The position numbers were made by a program, and so were the translations under genes. Of a stretch of DNA of 64,000 bases, positions 33,189 to 41,230 are shown in pieces. The notes under the pieces are model-generated. The model saw only the letters and a list, made by a program, of their open reading frames with translations, had not been told where the DNA came from and searched no databases. This DNA comes from Chaetoceros tenuissimus (lineage: Eukaryota; Bacillariophyta; Thalassiosirophyceae; Chaetocerotales; Chaetocerotaceae): positions 2,046,001 to 2,110,000 of the forward strand of contig BLLK01000022.1 of assembly GCA_021927905.1 (NCBI GenBank). The letters run 5' to 3'. How positions within the stretch are numbered: the stretch's first letter is position 1; each line of letters opens with the position of its first letter.

Positions 33189-33800
33189 TTACTTCAATTC
33201 TGCCAAAGGAGGAAGTTCGACTCCCTCAAGATATGCGTCTAGTAATCCCATAGCCTTATCATATGCAACCTTGACATTCTTTGCATCTTTCTTTTTCAAA
33301 GGTTTCTCCATCTCCATGACTGCAGCAGCAAAAGCCTTCCACTTCTTCACAGATGGCAGTGAATCTGGTGGTGTAGTCGACGACCTTCTAAATGCGTTCG
33401 CCAACAAATATCCAGCTGCAGAAGCATCTTTCCATCCTCCTGCTTCTTCTGATGCAAAGTATGTCTTTGTCTCATCTAAACTTCCACTAGAGAGGGACTC
33501 TCCAAGAGCTGCAAAACCGAGGATACCTGCTTTAACACGTTCATTGTATCTTTGCTTGGCGGAAAGTAAGTAAGCACCACCAGCGGTTGCTCCACCAGAT
33601 GCATTTGCAGGTGCAATGTTTGTAATTTGAGTAGAAAGTCCTGCCAAGGAAAAGATTGAGACATCCTTGATGAAATTTCTTCGGCTATTTTCAGATTGTA
33701 CTTTGAGTGAAGTGGATGGTCGTGTTTGTGCGTTTGGAGCGAACGCATTCACGGATAGGCATTGTGCCAAAATAAGGGAATAGATTGCAGATGTCTTCAT
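33189..33800 (-). CDS. Thylakoid-lumen protein, PsbQ/Psb31-like photosystem II extrinsic candidate
   Basis: An intronless gene of 203 residues with a three-part presequence: a signal peptide ending VNAFAP, a plastid transit stretch, and a twin-Arg segment (SRRNFIKDVSIFSLAGL) ending in PANA, typical of Tat delivery to the thylakoid lumen. The mature part, about 135 residues, looks like a four-helix bundle: LLSAKQRYNERVKAGILGF, LDETKTYFASEEAGGW, YLLANAFRR and VKVAYDKAMGLLDAYLEGV, ending in PPLAELK. This size and fold match PsbQ-type or diatom Psb31 extrinsic subunits of photosystem II. The exact assignment is inference. Confidence 0.7.
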   Translation of the reverse strand: MKTSAIYSLILAQCLSVNAFAPNAQTRPSTSLKVQSENSRRNFIKDVSIFSLAGLSTQITNIAPANASGGATAGGAYLLSAKQRYNERVKAGILGFAALGESLSSGSLDETKTYFASEEAGGWKDASAAGYLLANAFRRSSTTPPDSLPSVKKWKAFAAAVMEMEKPLKKKDAKNVKVAYDKAMGLLDAYLEGVELPPLAELK

Positions 33801-34077
33801 TTCAAGTATTCAGTTGTTGAGTTAAAGTAATTCCTACTAGCTAGGAGTATGTATTGTATTGTTCAGTTACTATTTTGAGAGGGTGTATACTCGTAAGTGG
33901 AAAGTAAAAAAAGATTCTTCGAAAAGCCAAAAGGTGTCAACGACACAGGAGGATACTTCAAGCACAGATTTCTAGCCGTCTCGTATTTTGGCTAGCCACT
34001 TCTCAAAACTATAAAACAACTTAACGTCCGTAAAAATAATCACTTTCCTATTTATTTTAACCATGCGGATCAAACTC

Positions 34078-34665
34078 TCAACATTGTCCACATGTTTTTC
34101 TGCATGTTTCCATTATTCCTTCAATATCTGCACAATTAGATTCAGTTATATCGGAACATGTCATGAACGTCTGACCAAGCATGAATTGTATTTTTGTGTC
34201 TTTGCAAGAACACAGCATAACAGTTTTGCATGCATCTGGACATGCCGTTGCAATAGCACCTTTGTATATACCTTTACCTTTCATACATCGTTTTAAAGGC
34301 TTTTTGGAAACCCATTTAAAACTGATTGTCCGATCTCTTTTCTTCGTTTTTAAGAGAAGAGGATAAGCTGAATCTCGCTGAATTGTCATTGGAGACATCT
34401 TCTTGGTTGAGAATCTCATTACTACCATCCACTCCATCAAATACCATATTCATCATACTTTTAGCTCGGTCTGATAAGCCCATAATTCCCAATATGCTTG
34501 GTGCGAAGTCTACCTTTTTTCTCACCCCCCTCTTGTGCATGTGCTGTTAGGATCGTGCATGTGCTGTTAGGATCGAAGTAACACGCAATGCATGCATTAA
34601 AAGAAATGAGATACTGTAATGTATCTCTGAAGATTTTGAGTTTGATGCATCATTGCATGAAAATC
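34078..34665 (-). pseudogene. Internally deleted copy of the sulfatase at 55184-57276
   Basis: Three blocks of the complete sulfatase gene are fused here in the same order and strand. Block 34078-34382 matches 55184-55488 (C-terminal Cys-rich module, ending CRKTCGQC). Block 34384-34515 matches about 55742-55875 (FAPSILGIMGLSDRA and FDGVDGSNEILNQEDVS). Block 34516-34665 matches about 57168-57290 (signal-peptide region and upstream sequence). The catalytic core, including the formylglycine site, is gone. Similarity continues about 50 bases past the stop, so the 3' flank was copied as well. A frameshift splits the remaining reading frame. It cannot encode a working enzyme. Confidence 0.82.
34534..34574 (+). 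repeat. Short tandem duplication
   Basis: The 20-base unit TGCATGTGCTGTTAGGATCG occurs twice in direct succession inside the sulfatase remnant. The full-length gene has one diverged copy of the corresponding region (near 57185). Confidence 0.8.
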
Positions 34666-34710
34666 AGAAAAAACTAATTTAGTGCCAGTCTTGGCAGATG
34701 AAAATTTCAA

Positions 34711-35603
34711 ATGATGAGTCTTGATAAAGTTAAACCTCAGTTTCTAAGATGGACAGTAGATTCAGATGGAACATTTCTTGATTACAGTGATATCGGCTTT
34801 GGGGTTAATGCTGCTACAATCATGGCCATTGATCATTTCAATACTGGGAATGGAGTTATTGTCAAAGATGTTGAAGACATTTATACAAAGTGCAAAATAT
34901 GTTTCACCACTGAAGTAGTTGATACTCAAGCATCTGCAATTACTGCAGTCAAAGGATTGACTGATATGATAATTCTTCGTGATAACTCTTCTACAAAGCC
35001 TCAGCCTTGTGCAGTTCTAGGTACTCTATATTCTTCTGTGGCGAAAAAGTTTGCTACACTGACAGGAGTTTATGATCTTCTTCAAGTTGCTCCGGGAGCA
35101 TCTAGCAATGCATTAGATAATAAGTCCTCATATCCGTTGTTTTCAGAACTCATACTTCTGATGGGGGTGCTGCGAAGCTGCTACCTTCATTTCTGAAACA
35201 TGATATGAATGTCAAGAATTTCGCAGTTGTCTATTTGCAAGATGATGGATACGGCTTATTGGAGCGTAATTAATGGCTATGCAGCTATGAATGATATGAA
35301 TGTGCTTCCAGTGCCTTTACCTAGGCCGACCAAAGAAGAATTGATGGAACAGTTGAAACCTTTGTTGGATTCAAAATTAAATTATATCATTGGAGTCTTT
35401 TTCTCAGATAACTATGCTATGATTATGGAAACTGCTTATGAAATGGGACTGGTAGGGGATGGTAAAATGTGGCTATTCTGTGGATCTTTGGCTGAATATC
35501 TTTACAAATTTGATGCTCATTTTGAAATAGGATCGGATTTGGCAAAGGCGACATATGGGAATGCTGTTATTACAGATGGTGGGGGTGGCTGGACATGACT
35601 ATG
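34711..35603 (+). pseudogene. Class C GPCR (GABA-B receptor-like) pseudogene, 5' part: ligand-binding region
   Basis: This is the extracellular periplasmic-binding-protein-like domain of a class C receptor, without a signal peptide. Recognisable stretches are DIGFGVNAATIMAIDHFN, AVLGTLYSSVAKKFATLT, VAPGASSNALDNKSSYPLF, then THTSDGGAAKLLPSFLKHD, FAVVYLQDDGYG, AYWSVINGYAAMNDMN and the tail LDSKLNYIIGVFFSDNYAMIME. The domain needs three frame changes: near 35141-35146 (one base lost), near 35251-35254, and in the G run at 35581-35585. It stops abruptly where a 3.2-kb segment begins; the receptor continues at about 38826. Non-functional. Confidence 0.8.
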
Positions 35604-36115
35604 GTTCAAATCCCATATGTTTTTTATTTTTTCAAAAAACATATTTATATTTTTATTATTTTCTTTTTGATAAATAACAATATTGATTGTATGATTATAA
35701 TAACATTTGTGCATGTAGTAGGAAGGTACGGTATGGTTTTACTTTCATTTTCAAAAGTTTGTGAAAAAACTCACAATCTTTCCTTCTTCTCTTTCCCTTT
35801 TTTACTTCTCTTTTGATTCTCCAAAAAAGTTTCGTAAGTGCTAAAAGTGCGCACTGTCACTCTTAAGCACAGAAATTAGAGTATCCTTGAGGCTCACATT
35901 TCCAAAATTGAGCAGAGCAAAGCCAGAGACGCGACACAGCAATCCGATGAACACTTTCTATCATTTTCAAAGGAGTACTACTAAGTTTGGATCCATGTCA
36001 TTACCAGATCCACTACTATTCTCCCAGAATCACTAAATCCATAGAGAGATATCAAAGACAAAAGAGTTGAGAGAGAATTGAGAGTGTTTGGAGTGCTGTG
36101 TATTACAGAATCAAG

Positions 36116-36217
36116 GTAAGTATCTCAATTGATGAGAAATTGATGCCACAATGCTTTTCAAATTCAAATCATCTCTGAAAAACTTCTTTCTCTCTTCATT
36201 TACTTTTCTCTTTACAG
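36116..36217 (+). other. Probable 5' leader intron of the nested gene
   Basis: The GTAAGT donor at 36116 and the TTTCTCTTTACAG acceptor ending at 36217, with a strong pyrimidine tract, lie 25 bases upstream of the ATG at 36243. This supports a real transcript starting before 36116. Confidence 0.55.
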
Positions 36218-36242
36218 TATTGAATCGAATCAGTTCTGTATC

Positions 36243-38657
36243 ATGGTAATTCCTCCACAAATTCAAAAATTATTCAATGACCGGTTGGCGGATAGAGGAA
36301 GATTCCCCAATCCAGCGACAGCAGAATTAACAAAAATTGAAAAGAAAGCTTTAAAAGCAGAGATAAAAAGGATTTATCCTACACTCACAGGCACATCCTG
36401 GGAAATGCCTAGTGACACTAGGCCGGAAAAGCCTGACAAAAGCGGTAGTTACAGATCAAAACTTGATACCTTTGTCAAAAGACGTTGGATGAAAGCAAAG
36501 ACCGACTATGGTGTAGAGAACGCAATGTCTTCCAAGTATCATAAAGAGTATAAAGAAGAAAGAGCTACTGAAAAGCGTGCACTTCTAGATCAACAGATCC
36601 GTGACAACCCTAACCCTGATGGAAGATTGACTTCAGACCAGATCCCAGGAGTAACAATTCAAGCTCTCATCAAGAAACATGATCGTCTTGACGGCATGTC
36701 AATACTTTATGTCCTCATGAATGCAGTTGAACTCGGAGTGATGGTTTATATTGGCTGTCATGGTAATAAGGATACTATTAACACTGAATGGCTCCGATGG
36801 GCAACTAAACAGACTGGTGTTGGTAACAATGGAAAGAGATGTGATCCAGTCATTATGAGGCCAAACAGTGGACGTTTTGGCAAACCTACTCTTCGGGACA
36901 AATTCAAATTCATATGCATTCCGCTTTACAAAAGCAACCAATTGGGAAATTGCACAGATGTTGAGCGCAAAATGCACACCGTTCTTCAAGAAATACCTTA
37001 TCCTTATTGTGGTTGGATTCAAAGAGGTTCAGGTGAAAACTATGAAGGTAAAACTGGAAAGGGGGTTGTATTTGCTGCAGTTTCATTTGGAGCTGCCATT
37101 GATGCTATCAAGGATGGGACTATGATTTTTAGGAAGCTCAAAGGGAAATTTTCAGACATGAAATTCCCTGCCAATTTTCGACAGAAGATACCTCAAAAAC
37201 TGTTTGCTGCATTGGAAAGAGAACCTCTACAAGAAATGGACAGAAACGTACTTCAAGACTCTAGACCTGTAGCAACAAACTTTTCTTCACCTCTCAAGAA
37301 GAAAAGAAAGAAGAAGATTGATTCTTCTAGCAACTCCTCTAGTGATGAAGACTCTTCTTCTGATTCAGACTCTTCTTTTGACGACGAAAATGACAAAAAG
37401 ATTCAGGAGATGGGATTGTGGAATGCAGCAAACGCCAATACTTCCTTTTCTTCTCGCCACATGGTCGATGTCAATTCTTCCAATGACAAGAATGATGAGA
37501 TGAAGCCAAGTGCAAAGAGAAAGGCTACTACATCATCTAGTTCCCACAGCAAGTCTCTAGATAATGATGTATCCATGCTGTTTTCTTCTGATGATGATGA
37601 CAATGACTACGACAAGAAGTACAAGAAGGAACCAAGAGCATTGAAGAAGCCAACAAAGAGAAAGGCTACTACGTCTCGCCGCAAGGTTCTTGACTACTCT
37701 TCTTCCTCTGATGACAATGACTATGACAAGAAGTACAAGAAGGAACCAAGAGCATTGAAGAAGCCAACAAAGAGAAAGGCTACTACATCATCTAGTTCCC
37801 ACAGCAAGTCTCTAGATAATGATGTATCCATGCTGTTTTCTTCTGATGATGATGACAATGACTACGACAAGAAGTACAAGAAGGAACCAAGAGCATTGAA
37901 GAAGCCAACAAAGAGAAAGGCTACTACGTCTTGCCGCAAGGTTCTTGACTACTCTTCTTCCTCTGATGACAATGACTATGACAAGAAGTACAAGAAGGAA
38001 CCAAGAGCATTGAAGAAGCCAACAAAGAGAAAGGCTACTACATCATCTAGTTCCCACAGCAAGTCTCTAGATAATGATGTATCCATGCTGTTTTCTTCTG
38101 ATGATGATGACAATGACTATGACAAGAAGTACAAGAAGGAACCAAGAGCATTGAAGAAGCCAACAAAGAGAAAGGCTACTACGTCTTGCCACAAGGTTCT
38201 TGACTACTCTTCTTCCTCTGATGACAATGACAATGACAATGACTATGACAAGAAGTACAAGAAGGAACCAAGTGCATTGAAGAAGCCAACAAAGAGAAAG
38301 GCTACTACGTCTCGCCGCAAGGTTCTTGACTACTCTTCTTCCTCTGATGATGAAGACAATGGCTATGACAAGAAGTACAAGAAGGAACCAAGAGCATTGA
38401 AGAAGAAGAGAGCGTCCAAAAATGCATATTCTTCCTTTTCTTCTTGTTCCAAAACTTCTTCCAAGGATGATGAGGAGAAGAAACCTGCTTTGAAGAAAGC
38501 ACCAAAGAAGAAACGTGGTCGTCCAACAAATTATGAAAGTCAAAGGAATATAGATACAACACAAATGATGACAATGGAAAGCTACTTCTCGACTAAACCA
38601 AAGAAGCCAACTCTTACTTCGCCTAATTCCACTGATGACTTGGAGGAAGAAGAATGA
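36243..38657 (+). CDS. Lys/Ser/Asp-repeat protein with possible GIY-YIG-like domain
   Basis: An open frame of 804 residues. Residues 1-330 look folded: a basic helical N-terminus, then SILYVLMNAVELGVMVYIGC, WLRWATKQ and NCTDVERKMHTVL, which resemble the order of GIY-YIG domains (first strand, YIG, Arg helix, Glu helix). I consider this a weak match. Residues 350-800 are low complexity. A unit of basic KKYKKEPRALKKPTKRK, then Ser-rich HSKSLDNDVS or RRKVLDYSSSS, then acidic SSDDDDNDYD repeats many times. The repeats are encoded by a 255-bp higher-order DNA repeat. A nuclear or nucleic-acid-binding role is plausible from charge. There is no signal peptide. Confidence 0.7.
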   Translation: MVIPPQIQKLFNDRLADRGRFPNPATAELTKIEKKALKAEIKRIYPTLTGTSWEMPSDTRPEKPDKSGSYRSKLDTFVKRRWMKAKTDYGVENAMSSKYHKEYKEERATEKRALLDQQIRDNPNPDGRLTSDQIPGVTIQALIKKHDRLDGMSILYVLMNAVELGVMVYIGCHGNKDTINTEWLRWATKQTGVGNNGKRCDPVIMRPNSGRFGKPTLRDKFKFICIPLYKSNQLGNCTDVERKMHTVLQEIPYPYCGWIQRGSGENYEGKTGKGVVFAAVSFGAAIDAIKDGTMIFRKLKGKFSDMKFPANFRQKIPQKLFAALEREPLQEMDRNVLQDSRPVATNFSSPLKKKRKKKIDSSSNSSSDEDSSSDSDSSFDDENDKKIQEMGLWNAANANTSFSSRHMVDVNSSNDKNDEMKPSAKRKATTSSSSHSKSLDNDVSMLFSSDDDDNDYDKKYKKEPRALKKPTKRKATTSRRKVLDYSSSSDDNDYDKKYKKEPRALKKPTKRKATTSSSSHSKSLDNDVSMLFSSDDDDNDYDKKYKKEPRALKKPTKRKATTSCRKVLDYSSSSDDNDYDKKYKKEPRALKKPTKRKATTSSSSHSKSLDNDVSMLFSSDDDDNDYDKKYKKEPRALKKPTKRKATTSCHKVLDYSSSSDDNDNDNDYDKKYKKEPSALKKPTKRKATTSRRKVLDYSSSSDDEDNGYDKKYKKEPRALKKKRASKNAYSSFSSCSKTSSKDDEEKKPALKKAPKKKRGRPTNYESQRNIDTTQMMTMESYFSTKPKKPTLTSPNSTDDLEEEE
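37521..38285 (+). repeat. 255-bp higher-order tandem repeat in coding sequence
   Basis: The landmark AAGGCTACTACATCATCTAG recurs at 37521, 37776 and 38031, exactly 255 bases (85 codons) apart. Each 255-bp unit is a long sub-unit (HSKSLDNDVSMLFSSDDDD type) plus a short sub-unit (RKVLDYSSSSDDND type). Further short sub-units continue to about 38400. Copies are nearly identical, and the period is a multiple of three. Confidence 0.88.
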
Positions 38658-38713
38658 ATGCCAATGAATTCTACATTTTGGAGGTGTAGATGACTAAGCA
38701 ATCTTTAGATTAA

Positions 38714-38734
38714 CCTATACCTTGGAGGTATAGG
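38714..38734. terminator. Hairpin downstream of the nested gene
   Basis: CCTATACC and GGTATAGG form a perfect 8-bp stem with the loop TTGGA, 57 bases after the stop codon. A 3'-end signal or a simple inverted repeat are both possible. Confidence 0.3.
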
Positions 38735-38825
38735 TGTATATCTACAAGATATAATCAATATAGTTCTTATATTTGTAATGTAAACATAGTAGTAGCTTGT
38801 GTCTAGATTCTAGAACCCTTGAAGA

Positions 38826-40421
38826 CCAGAGTATGAACAATTTGTTACGGAATGGAAAAAATTAGGCATGGATTCTGACAAGTTGGCATACATCAATAGT
38901 AAGATACCAAGTGCTTCAGATCTAGGCATGAATTTTTCCAAAAGTATGGATTGGTTTGAGAACCATGCTCCAAATCACGTGGCAGTTTATGCCTATGAAG
39001 CTATTATTGGCATGGGTCTATCAGCTTGTGAGGCACAGGTGCAAGCTAGCAATCAAAACAGGGAAATATTTACTGGTAAAGAGCATCATACTGCATTCAC
39101 AAACATAAACTTTCTCAGTGCAAGTGGAGAAGTAAAGATTGGACCAGATAATTACTCGAGAAATGACGTTTCAACTTATTACGTGGTGTCAAATATTCTT
39201 GAAAAGAGCTCAACTGAAACATCTACAATTTGAAGGGGGAAAGATTTTGCTTATTATGACGCTCTTCAGGGAGAATGGAAATGATATCCAGATGATGACT
39301 CATCTTCAACTACAATGGATTTCATTTTCGCCAATGGATCTACTCAGCAACCATCTGATATTGGCTCTGTCGAGGAGGATATGAATCTGATTACTACTGG
39401 AGTAAGGTCCTTTTGCTTAGTCCTTTCTTCTGTGATTATTGGAGGATCCATAATGTTCATAATTTATACAGTGGCGAATATGAAGAAGCAATTTGTCAAA
39501 ATGTCTCAACCTCCGTTCCTTATCATGCTTTGTCTAGGAACGTTTCTTATTGGTACTTCCATCATTTCGTTATCAATGGATGAAGGGGTGACTTGATCAA
39601 TTGCAAGTCTAAATACTTCCTGTTCTTCATTTCCTTTCCTCTTCTGTTTTGGATTTGTCACCACTTTCTCGGCACTCTATTCTAAATTATGGAGACTCAA
39701 CAAAATTGTAGATGCTAGTGAGTCCTTCCGGAAGGTAACCATTACAACTTTTGATGTAATCATACCCTTCACTATTCTGAGCACATTGAATGTCATTATT
39801 TTGGTTATTCAAAGAGTAGTATTGCCAATTACTTGGAAGAGAAGCACAATAGAATAGAATGCATACAATCAAATACTTGAATCAGAAGGTTTTTGCAGAG
39901 GTGATGGGGCTGTTTACTATACAATAGCTTTACTGATTGTGAATGGCATTGCTCTAATTTTGGCATGTATTGAAGGATACCAGGGAAGAAACGTACAAAC
40001 TGACTTGAATGAGAGCAAATATATTGGATTTGTGATGGTATTTATATTTCAGTCATTCTTTTTTGGAGTTCCTCTTTTGTTTCTAACAGAGCACAACAAA
40101 TCAGCACTGTTATTTGTGGCGACAAGTATCTGCTTTGTCATCTGTATTGCAACTCTTTTGTATGTGTTTATACCAATGATTCTCAAACAACGACAGAGAG
40201 ATATTGAAAGCAGAAGTCATGGTAGAAATAGAAGCAATCTTCGCTCAAATAATTCTCTAGTGATGAGTAGTGCGTCTAATTTGCAGAGAAAAGCCTCTAA
40301 AGTATCTGGAATGGGAGATTGCTTTACAGAGCTGCGAGCATCAAAGAAAAGCATGATTGGTAATGATAGTTCTAACATCGATGCGAAACGAACTGAGAGG
40401 GGTGACGAAGAAAAGCAATAG
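38826..40421 (+). pseudogene. Class C GPCR pseudogene, 3' part: seven-helix domain
   Basis: One reading frame runs through the whole block but holds four stops: TGA at 39231, TGA at 39282, TGA at 39594 and TAG at 39855. It starts with the end of the ligand-binding domain (PEYEQFVTEWKKLG, HVAVYAYEAI, DFAYYDALQGEW-YPDDDSS). Seven helices follow, including SFCLVLSSVIIGGSIMFIIYTV, FLIMLCLGTFLIGTSIISL, a Cys-bearing extracellular loop LNTSCSSFPFLFCFGF, DVIIPFTILSTLNVIILVI, ALLIVNGIALILACIE, YIGFVMVFIFQSFFFGVPLLFL and LFVATSICFVICIATLLYVF. A Ser/Arg-rich cytoplasmic tail ends the protein. This matches GABA-B-like receptors. The frame is preserved while nonsense changes accumulated. Confidence 0.85.
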
Positions 40422-41230
40422 ATTGCAAAGATTTTAGTAAATTAAATACAATTGTCAATCTTATGTAAGTAATACATAAAGTTGTTAGTAGTCATGGAAG
40501 TTAAATCTACTAGCTAGGACCGAAGATGAAGATCCTATCACAAAGATGGAAATTACATGGCATATGGTCAAACTGAAGCAAATAAAACTTTTCAAATATC
40601 AAAAAAAAATCGGCAGACTTGAGTTAAAATTACCAATAACAGTATGGTAGTAGTGTAACTGCCTTGCTTGTTGCTCTCTTCTGCCGTCATGTGCTGTTGT
40701 GAAGAAAGATCTCATCAGTCATCACGATGACTCACCACAAAAAAGGTGAGAAGCCAAGGAGAGTCTTGTTTTCATTGGATTTAAAAATGCACTCAGACTA
40801 GGCCTCCTCCTTTGGCAATTTTCTCCTCGTTTGTTGATATTATATTATTATCTACCTAACTGAAAAAAGTAGTAGCCACTTTCTACTTGTACCCTAGCTT
40901 ACATAAGAAAAAAAGGAGTACATAAAAATGAAAAATTAATTTGGTGTCAGTCTTGGTAGATGAAAATTTCAAACGAGCCCGTCAGTCTTGTAAGTGACTT
41001 GGCGGCTGATAGATAGGTGAAATGTGGTGCTTTGAAATGTGGTGCTTTTCGTGGTGTTACCAAACAGTGAGCACCAAAATATTTTCATTGTTTCAAGTAA
41101 TTGGCTTTGAAAACAGTCTAAAATCAAATCATTGAGATCCCTTTCCCAAGCGTATCTCTACAAACGAATCCAACTGCAGTCTTCCTTCTTTGTAACCCTC
41201 TGGTAGTAAAGTAGAAGACCCATCATCAGA
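40422..41230. other. Intergenic spacer with a 45-bp repeat
   Basis: No gene is seen. A stretch at about 40934-40982 (TCAGTCTTGGTAGATGAAAA and neighbours) is closely similar to about 34671-34708, just upstream of the GPCR pseudogene, so the pseudogene block is flanked by imperfect direct repeats. The 3' part should hold the promoter of the giant gene. Confidence 0.45.

Larger units (their letters stand above)
35604..38831 (+). other. 3.2-kb segment interrupting the GPCR pseudogene
   Basis: Receptor coding similarity stops at ...GACTATG (35603) and resumes at GTATGAACAATTTG (38831). TATG is present on both sides (35600-35603 and 38832-38835), which could be a short target duplication. The segment holds one complete gene (36243-38657) with its own 5' leader intron. 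No terminal inverted repeats or reverse transcriptase are visible. An alternative is a very long intron: GT after ACAGATG near 35578 and AG at 38828 would also keep frame. Confidence 0.5.

Noticed and set aside
35603-35620. tRNA-like T-loop (GGTTCAAATCC)
   Set aside because: The flanking bases do not form a T-stem, and no acceptor, D or anticodon arms are present; a chance match.
37403-38574. Long open frames on the minus strand opposite the repeat gene
   Set aside because: They are mirror frames of a 255-bp repeat that lacks stops on both strands; the composition (Leu/Val/Cys runs) is an artefact of the reverse of Lys/Asp/Ser codons.
39231-39596. TGA read as Trp in the GPCR block (codon reassignment)
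   Set aside because: Other genes in the window end with TGA and use TGG for Trp, and a TAG stop and indels also disrupt the receptor.
40716-40731. AGTCATC-AC-GATGACT inverted repeat as a regulatory site
   Set aside because: It lies in a pseudogene flank, 500 bp from any start codon, with no second copy; too weak to report as a site.
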